From contig NZ_PVTK01000001.1 of the NCBI RefSeq assembly GCF_003002925.1, positions 496,001-560,000 on the forward strand: a stretch of DNA of 64,000 bases, given 5' to 3'. The position numbers were made by a program, and so were the translations under genes. This DNA is from Vreelandella songnenensis (GTDB lineage Bacteria; Pseudomonadota; Gammaproteobacteria; Pseudomonadales; Halomonadaceae). The notes beneath the pieces were generated by a model. It was not told the origin of the DNA and did no database searches. It was given only the letters and a program-made list of their open reading frames with translations. Positions 48,237 to 58,638 of this stretch are shown here, in pieces. How positions within the stretch are numbered: the stretch's first letter is position 1; every line of letters starts with the position of its first letter.

Positions 48237-48282
48237 GATAGCTACTCTTTTTTTGATAACTACTCTTTTTTAATAGCTACTC
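48231..48282. repeat. Three tandem 17-18-bp repeats after rnb terminator
   Basis: Units at 48231-48247, 48248-48265 and 48266-48282 each consist of a T run followed by gATAgCTACTC. The first unit's T run is the U tract of the rnb terminator. The third contains the stop codon of the convergent esterase gene. The array looks like slippage duplication of the terminator tail. Confidence 0.8.
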
Positions 48283-49440
48283 TTGCTGATGCTGCATGAA
48301 AAAGCGCAGCATCTCCCTGGTGGCATCCGGCCCCTGGGGGTCGGTGTAACTGCCCTGAGTGCTGCCCCCGGCCCAGGCGTGGCCGGCGCCGTGGATGCGC
48401 CACTGCTCCAGGCGCGCCTCGCCCTTGCCGTCCCGATGGACCGTGCGCGTGTAGCCGCGCCCGCCCGCCGCCTGCCCTTTATCGACTTCCCCCTCGGTCG
48501 CTACGGCCGCGTACTGCGCCGCCACGCGCTCGGCGTTGCTCAGGTGAACGGTGCCGTCGCGGTCGCCGTGGAAGATGATCGCTGGCACGCGGGAAGCGAG
48601 GCGACTCCCCTGCCCTTTGGCGGGCGTACCGCCCTGCATGGCGGCCAGCGCGTCGGGCAGGCTCTTGGCTACACCGTGAGGTAGCCCCGAGTGCACGCCT
48701 ACGGCGGCGAAAAGCTCCGGGTAGGTCATCGCCAAGGTGGTGGCCATGGCACCACCGGCAGAAAGCCCGGCGACATATACCCGCGCAGCATCGAGCGTGT
48801 GCGCGTGCAGTATTTCACGCGTCATGCCCGCCAGAATCTCCGGCTCGCCGCCGTCGCGCTGCTGATCCTCTGCCTTGAACCAGTTCCAGCACTTCGAGCT
48901 GTTGGCGCTTGCCGGTTGGGCCGGGTACAGCACACAGAACGTCTGCGCTTCGGCCAGCTGGTTCATGCGGGTACCGGCGGCGAAGTCGTCCGGATTCTGC
49001 GTACAGCCGTGAAGCATGACGACCAGCGGCAGCGCCTGGCCATGATAGCCGCTGGGTAGAAAGAGCTTGTAGGCCCGGGCACCGGCGCGGCTGCTGAAAT
49101 GGCCGTGGGTAAAGGCGCCGGGGCTTGGCGCCTCGACGCGGCCCGGCGCTTGCGTGGGCGTCGCGTCGCCTTGATAGCGCGCCCATTGATTGCGCCACCC
49201 GGCGGTTGAACGGCTGCGCCTGGCAGATGACGGGGCCGGCTCAGGCTCGACCGTCGAAAACGCCTCTTCTTTAAGCGCGCAGGTACTCTCATAGACATTG
49301 CCGTCTTCAAAAGGCGTGGGCGTCGGGTGCTCTGCGGCGCCAGGCCCGCCCTGCAGCAGCGCCATGGCCTCCTTAAGCCTTCCGGCGCGGGTAAGCCGCG
49401 TCGCTTCTTCCATTCGCTTGCTCAGGGTGGCGTCGATCAT
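48277..49440 (-). CDS. PHB-depolymerase-family esterase
   Basis: An alpha/beta hydrolase of 387 residues related to LpqC/feruloyl-esterase and poly(3-hydroxybutyrate) depolymerases. The nucleophile is Ser227 in AGLSAGGAM, the acid is Asp293 or Asp295 in HGDRDGTV, and the base is His354 in GAGHAWAGG; HGCTQNPDDFAAGT supplies the oxyanion region. The first 100 residues are a helical lead (TRLTRAGRLKEAMALLQ) and a Pro/Ala linker seen in the PHB-depolymerase subgroup. There is no signal peptide, so it is probably intracellular. The ATG at 49440 has GAGGG upstream; the longer frame overlaps the next gene. Co-transcribed with the regulator gene 22 bases upstream. Confidence 0.9.
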   Translation of the reverse strand: MIDATLSKRMEEATRLTRAGRLKEAMALLQGGPGAAEHPTPTPFEDGNVYESTCALKEEAFSTVEPEPAPSSARRSRSTAGWRNQWARYQGDATPTQAPGRVEAPSPGAFTHGHFSSRAGARAYKLFLPSGYHGQALPLVVMLHGCTQNPDDFAAGTRMNQLAEAQTFCVLYPAQPASANSSKCWNWFKAEDQQRDGGEPEILAGMTREILHAHTLDAARVYVAGLSAGGAMATTLAMTYPELFAAVGVHSGLPHGVAKSLPDALAAMQGGTPAKGQGSRLASRVPAIIFHGDRDGTVHLSNAERVAAQYAAVATEGEVDKGQAAGGRGYTRTVHRDGKGEARLEQWRIHGAGHAWAGGSTQGSYTDPQGPDATREMLRFFMQHQQE

Positions 49441-49462
49441 GATCAATGCCCTCGTCGATACA

Positions 49463-49879
49463 TCAATGGATGCGGCCTGCCAGCGCGGCCTTGACCGCCG
49501 GGCTTGCCTGCAAGGTGCCCAGCACGACCACCGACTCGATGGTGGCGGCGGCGAGCTCAGGGGTAACGTCGCTTGCGATACTGGCCATACCCAGCACCTG
49601 TATCTGCAGCCTTTCGCCCGCCGCCTGCACGGCTTCCAGGTCTGCGCGGCTATAGTGCTCAAGGCCCAGCACGAAAGCCTTGCGCGACACGGTCTGCTTG
49701 ACGACGTCAGCATGCTTTTCGAGCTGGTTGCGAATGGCGGTGCGAATCAGGTCGGTGCGATTGGAGTAAAACCCCTCCTGCACCAGCAGATCGATCTGAC
49801 CCAGATCGACCACTCCCAGGTTGATGGTGATCTTTTCGGTGGTATCGCCCGGCTTGCGGCGCAGTTCGTGCAGGCTCAT
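49463..49879 (-). CDS. Ribbon-helix-helix (CopG-family) regulator
   Basis: A 138-residue protein. Its N-terminal half (residues 14-55: EKITINLGVVDLGQIDLLVQ, then FYSNRTDLIRTAIRNQLE) is a ribbon-helix-helix DNA-binding domain. The C-terminal half (about 70-138) is a helical and strand region that may bind ligand or partner. AGGAAC precedes the ATG at 49879. The frame upstream has no similarity. It is the first gene of a two-gene unit with the esterase, an association known in polyhydroxyalkanoate-producing bacteria. A perfect 11-bp inverted repeat lies 64-89 bases upstream and is a likely autoregulatory operator. Confidence 0.85.
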   Translation of the reverse strand: MSLHELRRKPGDTTEKITINLGVVDLGQIDLLVQEGFYSNRTDLIRTAIRNQLEKHADVVKQTVSRKAFVLGLEHYSRADLEAVQAAGERLQIQVLGMASIASDVTPELAAATIESVVVLGTLQASPAVKAALAGRIH

Positions 49880-50198
49880 ATAGCGTTCCTGTTCCTGTAG
49901 CCTTCTTGGGATAGTAAAGGAGTGAAACCCTTTATGGATTCCATATACCATCCACATGGATGGTATATTAGGCGCTTTCTGGCTATTCGCAAGGTATAAA
50001 CATGGGGTAAGCAAATTTAAAACATTAAACAGCAACGGGGGATTCATCGTCGCTAGTTCGCGAAGCCTGCGTAAGCCCTTGCTTGTGAAGGCCCAGGAGT
50101 TAATCGGTCCGCTGGCGAGGGGCGGATAACTGACGTATAACTGACGTGACGCTGCTTTTTGGCAAACCGATGACACCTGATATGGCCGGGAGATTACT
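49880..50198. other. Gene-free divergent promoter region
   Basis: About 320 bases separate the ribbon-helix-helix gene from the divergent glycosyltransferase gene. The only strong structure is the inverted repeat at 49943-49968. Sequence here is AT-richer than the neighbours. I could not choose convincing promoters for either direction, and see no RNA gene. Confidence 0.6.
49943..49968. promoter_or_regulatory. Perfect 11-bp inverted repeat, probable operator
   Basis: Arms ATATACCATCC (49943-49953) and GGATGGTATAT (49958-49968) are exact complements with a 4-base spacer. The size and symmetry fit a dimeric or tetrameric regulator site. The adjacent ribbon-helix-helix gene starts 64 bases away, so autoregulation is the simplest reading. 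It could also control the divergent glycosyltransferase gene. Confidence 0.65.
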
Positions 50199-51341
50199 CT
50201 GCATATTGCCGACATGACCATGTTCTATGCGCCTTCCAGCGGTGGCGTGCGTACCTACCTCGATGCCAAGCGACACCGTTTGAATGCCATGGCGGGCACC
50301 CGTCATACGCTGATGGTTCCCGGCGGGCGCCGGTTTTTTCAGGTAAATGACCATCGCGTTGACGTCCCCGCAACCCCATTGCCTTTCAGCAACGGTTACC
50401 GCTTTCCACTGACCCGAGGCCCTTGGCTGCGCGCGCTGCGCGATGTACGCCCGGATCTGGTCGAAGCCGGCGACCCTTATACGGTCGGCTGGGCAGCCGT
50501 CATGGGTGCCCGCGAGCTCGATATTCCGGCGGTCGCCTTTTATCACTCCGACCTGCCTACCATGATGAGCAACCGGCTTGGGGACTGGTCGCGTTCGCTG
50601 ATCGATAGCTACATCACCCGGCTCTACGCTCACTACGACCGTATCTTCGCTCCGAGTCGTGTAATGGCAGAACGGCTTGAGGGGTTGGGTATCAAGGACG
50701 TTCGCGTCCAGCCACTGGGGGTAGACCTACACACGTTTCGCCCAGAGCTGCGCGACGCCAACGTCAAAGCCGAGCTAGGGCTCGAGGAGAGCACGCGCCT
50801 GCTGGTGTTTGCCGGGCGTGGCTCTCAGGAAAAGAATCTGCCTATCCTGCTTCAGACAATGCGCCGCTTGCAGGGTAATGCCAGCCAGCAGCACTATCAT
50901 CTGCTGCTGATCGGCTCCTCGATGCCGACCCAGGTTCCCGACAACGTGACGGTGATCAACCACTTCTGCCCGGCCGCCGAGATTGCACGCTATTTCGCGA
51001 GCAGCGACGCGCTGCTGCATGCCGGCACGCAGGAAACCTTCGGGCTGATCGTGCTGGAAGCCATGGCCTGCGGCATCCCGGTAGTAGCCGCCCGCGCCGG
51101 GGCGCTTACCGAAAACGTGCCTGAAGCGTGCGGGATGCTGTGCCGTCCACTGGATAGTGAGGACATGGCGCGCAGCATTCAGGCCCTTTTTGAAAACGAC
51201 GCCCAGGCCATGGGGCTTCGGGCGCGCCTGCACGTCGAGCGTCACCATGACTGGGATATCGTGGTGCAGGGTGTAATGCACCACTACCGGGAACTGCTGG
51301 GCAACAGCAGTACGGCAACGGCGGGCGTACAGCATGGCTGA
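50199..51341 (+). CDS. GT4-type glycosyltransferase
   Basis: A retaining GT-B glycosyltransferase of 375-380 residues. The N-terminal acceptor domain begins TMFYAPSSGGVRTYLDAK, and the C-terminal donor domain carries the EX7E motif ETFGLIVLE (first Glu about 274 counted from the ATG). The first ATG is at 50214, but it lacks a ribosome-binding site at proper distance. GGGAG at 50188-50192 is six bases before an in-frame CTG at 50199 that would add five residues, LHIAD, matching the beta-strand that usually opens the domain. I therefore give the CTG start as likely but unproven. First gene of a three-gene envelope cluster; donor and acceptor are unknown. Confidence 0.85.
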   Translation: MHIADMTMFYAPSSGGVRTYLDAKRHRLNAMAGTRHTLMVPGGRRFFQVNDHRVDVPATPLPFSNGYRFPLTRGPWLRALRDVRPDLVEAGDPYTVGWAAVMGARELDIPAVAFYHSDLPTMMSNRLGDWSRSLIDSYITRLYAHYDRIFAPSRVMAERLEGLGIKDVRVQPLGVDLHTFRPELRDANVKAELGLEESTRLLVFAGRGSQEKNLPILLQTMRRLQGNASQQHYHLLLIGSSMPTQVPDNVTVINHFCPAAEIARYFASSDALLHAGTQETFGLIVLEAMACGIPVVAARAGALTENVPEACGMLCRPLDSEDMARSIQALFENDAQAMGLRARLHVERHHDWDIVVQGVMHHYRELLGNSSTATAGVQHG

Positions 51342-52116
51342 AAGAGAATTTGCTCTGGTACTGCATGACATTGCCCCCACCACCTGGGAGGACTACCGCG
51401 CCTTTGTGGAGGAGATCGATTCCATGGGGCAGATTCCCATGACCTGGCTCGTCGTGCCCGACTTTCACCATCGCAGCAACACCTTTGAAGATACCGCCCT
51501 GCTTGATCTTCTCCACCAGCGCCGGGCGCGCGGCGACGAGCTGGCGCTGCACGGCTTCTATCATTGCGACGATGCTCCAGCGCCTCGCACCCCGCGCGAC
51601 TACTTCATGCGCCGCCTCTATACCTATGAAGGCGAGTTCTACCCGCTCGGCTACGATGAGGCTTTTCAGCGCCTGGAGCGCGGCGCCGCGCTTTTTCGTG
51701 CCCAGGGCTGGCCGCTGGAGGGGTTCGTGGCACCCGCCTGGCTGTTAGGCGAAGGCGCACGCCACGCGCTGAAAACCCAGGCATTCATCTATACCAGCGA
51801 CCCCGGCCACCTGTATCTTCTGCCGGACTACACGCCGATCAAGGCGCCCTCTCTGGTATGGAGTGCGCGCAGCCGTTGGCGACGAGGCATGTCCTGGGTA
51901 GTCAATGAGCGTGCCCGCCGCCGCCATCGCCACGCACCGCTGATTCGACTCGGCCTTCATCCAGTGGATATGCGCCATGGCCTATCAAGACGCTACTGGC
52001 TGGAAACGATTCGTCGCCTACTGGCAGAAGGATATCGGCCTACGACCAAGATCAGCTGGCTACAGCGTCATTATCAGCGCCACGGCCAGGCGGCAGCAAT
52101 ACCATCCGACTTTTGA
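51334..52116 (+). CDS. DUF2334 polysaccharide-deacetylase-like protein
   Basis: A 260-residue NodB-fold (carbohydrate esterase 4-like) protein. The metal site is suggested by LVLHDIAP (Asp12) and ELALHGFYH (His73, His77), with VAPAWLLGE as the following motif and LGLHPVDMRHG near the C terminus. No signal peptide, so it would act in the cytoplasm, presumably on a lipid-linked or nucleotide-linked sugar. It overlaps the glycosyltransferase gene by eight bases. The order suggests that it deacetylates the sugar attached by that enzyme. Confidence 0.87.
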   Translation: MAEREFALVLHDIAPTTWEDYRAFVEEIDSMGQIPMTWLVVPDFHHRSNTFEDTALLDLLHQRRARGDELALHGFYHCDDAPAPRTPRDYFMRRLYTYEGEFYPLGYDEAFQRLERGAALFRAQGWPLEGFVAPAWLLGEGARHALKTQAFIYTSDPGHLYLLPDYTPIKAPSLVWSARSRWRRGMSWVVNERARRRHRHAPLIRLGLHPVDMRHGLSRRYWLETIRRLLAEGYRPTTKISWLQRHYQRHGQAAAIPSDF

Positions 52117-52160
52117 AAACGCCTCCTCGGAGTTGACCCCATTGTTGATTATTTGACCGT

Positions 52161-53171
52161 ATGAAAAGAACACTCTGGCTGCTGGCCGCGGGGCTGATCG
52201 CCGTGTTGGCCATCCCCGTACTGCTGGGCGGCACTGATCTGATTCATCTGCTCGTCGGGTTTCCGCCGGGTCTTTTCGCCTTGATGCTGGGCATGATACT
52301 GACCTGCTGGGTACTCAACGGTGCCAAGCTGCGCGTTCTGCTGGCGGGGCGTGCCGGTCATATGGGGTTGATGCGTGCTACCGGTACGGTGATGGCCACC
52401 GAGTTCGCCATCTGCGCAACGCCTGGAGGAAGCGGTGGGCCCTTGACGCTGATCGCCTTATTGACGCGGCGCGGCGTACGCCCGGCCCAGACCACGGCCA
52501 TCTTTGCCGTGGATCAGATCATCGACCTGCTGTTCTTTCTCTGCTCGATGATTCTGATGATGATTTATGTCATCACACGCTCGATCGATGCACGGCTTGG
52601 CTGGATGCTGGTAGTGCCCATGACGCTCTTGTGCCTGGCGCTGCTCGGGGTCATTCTGATGGGCCGCTACCATCGCCGTGTGCTGATCGTGACCGGCCGC
52701 CTGCTGAGTCGAATGCGCATCAGCGCAAAGCTCCAGTACGCCATGGTACGCCGTGTACTGCTCTTCAAGCAGGCTTTTACCGAAACCCTTCAGCTGCCGC
52801 GCTCGGCGCTGGCCTCGGCCTTCGGGTTCGGGATCGTGCACTGGATCGTGCGCTACAGCATTCTCTACGTCACGCTGTACGGCCTTGGGCAGCATCTGGA
52901 TTGGGCCTGGACGTTCCTGGTGCAGATGCTCTCCATGGCGGCTGGACAGCTGACTCTGCTGCCCGGCGGTGCCGGAGGTGCCGAACTCTCTTCTTCGGCT
53001 CTGCTGGCCCCTATCGTGGGTCAGAGCAGCGCGGCGGCCGCGATCTTGATCTGGCGTGCGATCACCTACTATTTCTATTTGATTGCCGGCGCGCCGATTT
53101 TCATGCTGATGGCCGGACGCCCGCTGCTCAGAAAGGTTCTCGAAGGGCGCAAGAACAAGGCCGAAGGCTGA
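52161..53171 (+). CDS. YbhN/MprF-type integral membrane protein (flippase-like domain)
   Basis: A 336-residue membrane protein with about eight transmembrane segments, of the UPF0104/lysylphosphatidylglycerol-synthase membrane-domain superfamily. Two hallmark motifs are seen: CATPGGSGGP in the first half and LLPGGAGGAE in the second. Members such as the MprF N-domain flip lipids. The ATG lacks an obvious ribosome-binding site. It follows the deacetylase-like gene by 44 bases and ends at a bidirectional terminator. In context it would export a glycolipid made by the two upstream enzymes; this is inference. Confidence 0.85.
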   Translation: MKRTLWLLAAGLIAVLAIPVLLGGTDLIHLLVGFPPGLFALMLGMILTCWVLNGAKLRVLLAGRAGHMGLMRATGTVMATEFAICATPGGSGGPLTLIALLTRRGVRPAQTTAIFAVDQIIDLLFFLCSMILMMIYVITRSIDARLGWMLVVPMTLLCLALLGVILMGRYHRRVLIVTGRLLSRMRISAKLQYAMVRRVLLFKQAFTETLQLPRSALASAFGFGIVHWIVRYSILYVTLYGLGQHLDWAWTFLVQMLSMAAGQLTLLPGGAGGAELSSSALLAPIVGQSSAAAAILIWRAITYYFYLIAGAPIFMLMAGRPLLRKVLEGRKNKAEG

Positions 53172-53229
53172 CCTTCCGCGCCGCCGCCCACACTCAGTTA
53201 TGAAAAACTAGTCATGAAAAACCAGCCAT

Positions 53230-53262
53230 GAAAAAGGGGTGCCACAAGGCACCCCTTTTTTT
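53230..53262. terminator. Bidirectional terminator between membrane protein gene and sucD
   Basis: A long stem (53231-53243 with 53248-53260) with a 4-base loop has an A run on its left arm and a T run on its right arm, serving both convergent transcripts. Confidence 0.93.
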
Positions 53263-53275
53263 GCTGCTTACCGGC

Positions 53276-54148
53276 TTACCAGCCAGTCACTTCTTTCAGT
53301 GCGTCGCCGATCTCGGCCAGAGAGCGCACGGTTTTGACACCGGCGTCTTCAAGGGCTGCAAACTTCTCGTCAGCGGTGCCTTTACCACCAGAGATGATGG
53401 CGCCGGCGTGGCCCATACGCTTGCCAGGAGGTGCAGTAACACCGGCAATGTAGGAAACCACTGGCTTGGAAACGTGATCCTTGATGTAGGCCGCCGCTTC
53501 TTCTTCCGCCGTACCACCGATTTCGCCGATCATGACGATCGCTTCGGTTTTCGGGTCCTTCTCGAACATCTCCAGGATGTCGATGAAGTTGGAGCCCGGA
53601 ATCGGGTCGCCACCGATGCCTACACAGGTAGACTGACCGAAACCGTGATCAGTGGTCTGCTTGACGGCTTCGTAGGTCAGGGTGCCCGAACGGGAAACGA
53701 TACCTACGCGGCCCGGCTGGTGGATGTGACCCGGCATGATACCGATCTTGCACTCACCGGGAGTGATGACACCCGGGCAGTTCGGACCGATCAGGCGTAC
53801 ACCCAGCTCGTCGCATTTTACTTTCGCTTCGAGCATGTCAAGGGTAGCAATACCTTCGGTGATGCACACGATCAGCTTGATGCCGGCATTAGCGGCTTCA
53901 AGGATAGAGTCTTTACAGAACGCTGCCGGAACGTAGATAACGCTGGCTTCTGCGCCGGTTTTCTCGACCGCTTCGGCAACGGTGTTGAAAACGGGCAGAC
54001 CCAGGTGCTCCTGGCCGCCTTTGCCCGGCGTTACACCGCCGACCATTTGCGTACCGTAGGCAATCGCCTGTTCGGAGTGGAACGTGCCCTGGCCACCGGT
54101 GAAGCCCTGGCAGATGACCTTGGTGTTCTTATCGATCAGGATGCTCAT
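53276..54148 (-). CDS. sucD: Succinyl-CoA synthetase alpha subunit
   Basis: Binds CoA and carries the phosphohistidine intermediate in the TCA step that makes ATP or GTP. The 290 residues match the family (E. coli 289). [18 protein letters not shown] at the N terminus is the CoA-binding Rossmann region, and the phosphorylated histidine lies in [10 protein letters not shown] near 247. It overlaps sucC by one base (TAATG) with GGAGGG inside the sucC end. Last gene of the cluster. Confidence 0.98.
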   Translation of the reverse strand: MSILIDKNTKVICQGFTGGQGTFHSEQAIAYGTQMVGGVTPGKGGQEHLGLPVFNTVAEAVEKTGAEASVIYVPAAFCKDSILEAANAGIKLIVCITEGIATLDMLEAKVKCDELGVRLIGPNCPGVITPGECKIGIMPGHIHQPGRVGIVSRSGTLTYEAVKQTTDHGFGQSTCVGIGGDPIPGSNFIDILEMFEKDPKTEAIVMIGEIGGTAEEEAAAYIKDHVSKPVVSYIAGVTAPPGKRMGHAGAIISGGKGTADEKFAALEDAGVKTVRSLAEIGDALKEVTGW

Positions 54149-55314
54149 TACTTGCCCTCCGCCGCTTTAACAACCTGCTGAGCCGCGTCGGTCAGACTGG
54201 TAGCCGCGATGATGTTCAGACCGCTGGAGGCCAGCTTTTCAGCTCCCAGCTCGGCGTTGTTACCTTCCAGACGAACGACGACCGGAACGTTAACGCCCAC
54301 TTGCTCGACGGCACCGATGATGCCTTCAGCAATCATGTCGCAACGAACGATACCGCCAAAGATATTGACCAGAACGGCCTTGACGTTGTCGTCAGACAGG
54401 ATGATCTTGAACGCTTCTGCTACGCGCTCTTTGGTCGCGCCGCCGCCTACGTCCAGGAAGTTGGCAGGCTTGCCGCCAGACAGGTTGACGATGTCCATGG
54501 TACCCATGGCCAGGCCAGCACCGTTGACCATGCAGCCGATGTTGCCATCCAGCGCGACATAGTTCAGTTCCCACTTCGCCGCATCGGCTTCACGCTGATC
54601 TTCCTGGGAAGGATCGCGCATCGCCTGCAGGTCCGGGTGACGGTACAGCGCGTTGCTGTCGAGGCCCAGTTTGGCGTCGAGGCAGTGCAGGTTGCCTTCG
54701 TCGGTGATGACCAGCGGGTTGATTTCCAGCAGCGCCAGATCCTTGTCATGGAACAGCTTGGAAAGACCCAGGAAGATCTTGGTGAACTGCTTGATCTGAT
54801 CGCCTTTCAGGCCCAGCTTGAAGGCCAGTTCACGCGCCTGATAGGGCTGTGCGCCTACCAGCGGGTCGATCTCGGCTTTCAGAATCTTTTCCGGGGTCTG
54901 CTCGGCAACCGTTTCGATTTCCACACCACCTTCGGTCGACGCCATGAAGACGACGCGACGGGTAGTACGGTCAACCACGGCACCCAGATACAGCTCATCG
55001 GCGATATCGGTGCAGGTTTCAACCAGGATCTTGGCAACCGGCTGACCTTTTTCGTCAGTCTGGTAAGTCACCAGGTTCTTGCCCAGCCACTGCTCGGCAA
55101 ATGCCTTTGCTTCAGCCGGGTCTTTAATCAGCTTGACACCGCCCGCTTTACCACGGCCGCCTGCGTGCACCTGGGCTTTAACTACCCACATGTCGCCGCC
55201 GATCTTCTTGCAGGCTTCTACTGCTTCTTCGGGAGTGTCCACGGCAAAGCCCTTGGACACTGGCAGACCATAATCAGCAAACAGCTGTTTGCCTTGATAC
55301 TCGTGAAGGTTCAT
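54148..55314 (-). CDS. sucC: Succinyl-CoA synthetase beta subunit
   Basis: ATP-grasp subunit that binds nucleotide and succinate. The 388 residues equal E. coli SucC. It begins [20 protein letters not shown], with [15 protein letters not shown] in the ATP-grasp domain and [16 protein letters not shown] in the C-terminal CoA-ligase domain. The frame is open 37 codons upstream without similarity, so the ATG at 55314 is used; its ribosome-binding site is weak. It lies 146 bases after lpd. Confidence 0.98.
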   Translation of the reverse strand: MNLHEYQGKQLFADYGLPVSKGFAVDTPEEAVEACKKIGGDMWVVKAQVHAGGRGKAGGVKLIKDPAEAKAFAEQWLGKNLVTYQTDEKGQPVAKILVETCTDIADELYLGAVVDRTTRRVVFMASTEGGVEIETVAEQTPEKILKAEIDPLVGAQPYQARELAFKLGLKGDQIKQFTKIFLGLSKLFHDKDLALLEINPLVITDEGNLHCLDAKLGLDSNALYRHPDLQAMRDPSQEDQREADAAKWELNYVALDGNIGCMVNGAGLAMGTMDIVNLSGGKPANFLDVGGGATKERVAEAFKIILSDDNVKAVLVNIFGGIVRCDMIAEGIIGAVEQVGVNVPVVVRLEGNNAELGAEKLASSGLNIIAATSLTDAAQQVVKAAEGK

Positions 55315-55460
55315 CGATTCATGCCATTGGTTGCATGTGACTCGAATGATGGGCAGATCATCTGACCTGGCCATCCCCGTACTTTCGGCGGCTAGTTTAC
55401 AACACAGCCGAAAGCGATGCGCCACCTTGTGGTGGCGCCTGGTGGTTACCGCTGAACTAA

Positions 55461-56993
<1,533 letters not shown>

Positions 56994-57024
56994 TCAATAC
57001 GCGAAGATACGATACCTGTGTACC

Positions 57025-58599
57025 TTAGACGTCCAGCAGCAGGCGTGCAGGGTCTTCCAGCAACTCTTTAATCGTTACCAGGAAGCGAACGGCGTCTTTA
57101 CCATCAATCATGCGGTGGTCGTAGGAGAGCGCCAGATACATCATGGGGCGAATCTCAACCTTGCCATTGATCGCCATCGGGCGATCCTGAATCTTGTGCA
57201 TACCCAGAATGGCGGTCTGCGGCGGATTGATGATCGGCGTCGACATCAGTGAGCCGAACGTACCGCCGTTGGTGATGGTGAAGGTACCGCCGATCATGTC
57301 ATCCATGCCCAGCTTGCCATCACGACCGCGCTTGCCGAAATCGACGATAGTGCGCTCGACGTCGGCAATCTTCATGCTGTCGGTATCACGCAGTACCGGT
57401 ACGACCAGACCACGGTCGGTAGATACCGCTACACCGATATCCTGATAGCCGTGATAGACGATGTCGGTACCGTCGATCGAGGCGTTGACGTCCGGGAAGC
57501 GCTTGAGCGCTTCAGAAGCCGCTTTCACGAAGAAGCCCATGAAGCCCAGCTTGATATCGTGAGCCTTCTGGAAAGTATCCTTGTACTGCGCACGCAGGGC
57601 CATGATCTCGGTCATGTCCACTTCGTTGTACGTGGTCAGCATGGCAGCCGTCTGCTGCGCCTGAACCAGGCGCTTGGCGATGGTCTGACGCAGGCGCGTC
57701 ATCGGCACACGCTTCTCGGCGCGCTCGCCTTCAGCCGCCGGGGCCGCTGCCTTGGCCGGTGCAGAAGAGGACTTCGCCACTTTCTTGGCAGAGCCATCTT
57801 TCACGGCTTTCTGAACGTCTTCCTTCAGAACGCGACCGCCCTTGCCGGTGCCTTCGATCTTGGCCACGTCCAGATCGTGCTCGGCAATCAGCTTGCGCGC
57901 TGCCGGGGCCACGATCTTGTCGCCAATCTTCTCGTCGCTTTCGCCGTTATCGGCAGAAGCGGCGGGCTTCTCGTCAGTGGCGCTGGCCACATCACTGCCA
58001 CCGCCTTCGGTAAAGGTCGCCAGAATCGCTTCGGACTCTACCTGGCTGCCTTCTTCGGCCTTGATCTCGGCCAGTGCGCCGTCAGCCGGTGCGACCACTT
58101 CAAGCACAACTTTATCGGTTTCGATATCGGCCAGCACTTCATCGCGCTTGACCGCTTCACCGACCTTCTTGTGCCAGGTCGCAACGGTGCCTTCCTGGAT
58201 GGACTCAGGGAAGCTCGGTGCCTTGACGTCGTGCTGCTTGCCGCCGCCGCTGGATTTCTTCTCGTCCTGCTTTTCGTCTTTCTGGTCGCCGGATTGCTTC
58301 TCGGACTTCCCGGCATCGTCAGAAGATTTTTCTTCTTTCTTGCCGCTGTCGCCTGAGGCGCTGCCTTCACCGATCTTGCCCAGTACCTGCTCGGACTCGA
58401 CGGTATCGCCCTCTTCGGCCATCACGTCGGTCAAGGTACCCGCTTCCGGTGCAACGACTTCCAGCACCACCTTGTCGGTCTCGATCTCGACGATCAGCTC
58501 GTCGCGTTCGACGCTATCACCCGGCTTTTTGTGCCACGCTGCCACGGTTCCTTCGGCAACGGATTCCGGAAAGGTTGGCGCTTTGATATCAGTAGCCAT
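57025..58599 (-). CDS. sucB: Dihydrolipoyllysine succinyltransferase (E2) with two lipoyl domains
   Basis: Core E2 of 2-oxoglutarate dehydrogenase. At 524 residues it is much longer than E. coli SucB (405) because it has two lipoyl domains: 2-78 (lipoyl Lys43 in [13 protein letters not shown]) and 124-198 (Lys163 in the same motif), joined by a Lys/Asp/Ser-rich linker (79-122). Then come an acidic linker, the peripheral-subunit-binding domain (about 228-265, [12 protein letters not shown]) and the catalytic domain with [11 protein letters not shown] near the end. Two lipoyl domains are usual for the pyruvate E2 AceF, less so for SucB. The catalytic domain and position next to sucA and lpd fix the identity. 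Confidence 0.95.
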   Translation of the reverse strand: MATDIKAPTFPESVAEGTVAAWHKKPGDSVERDELIVEIETDKVVLEVVAPEAGTLTDVMAEEGDTVESEQVLGKIGEGSASGDSGKKEEKSSDDAGKSEKQSGDQKDEKQDEKKSSGGGKQHDVKAPSFPESIQEGTVATWHKKVGEAVKRDEVLADIETDKVVLEVVAPADGALAEIKAEEGSQVESEAILATFTEGGGSDVASATDEKPAASADNGESDEKIGDKIVAPAARKLIAEHDLDVAKIEGTGKGGRVLKEDVQKAVKDGSAKKVAKSSSAPAKAAAPAAEGERAEKRVPMTRLRQTIAKRLVQAQQTAAMLTTYNEVDMTEIMALRAQYKDTFQKAHDIKLGFMGFFVKAASEALKRFPDVNASIDGTDIVYHGYQDIGVAVSTDRGLVVPVLRDTDSMKIADVERTIVDFGKRGRDGKLGMDDMIGGTFTITNGGTFGSLMSTPIINPPQTAILGMHKIQDRPMAINGKVEIRPMMYLALSYDHRMIDGKDAVRFLVTIKELLEDPARLLLDV

Positions 58600-58638
58600 G
58601 TCGTTTCCCTTATATGTTCTCTAAATCCGGTGGGCGCT

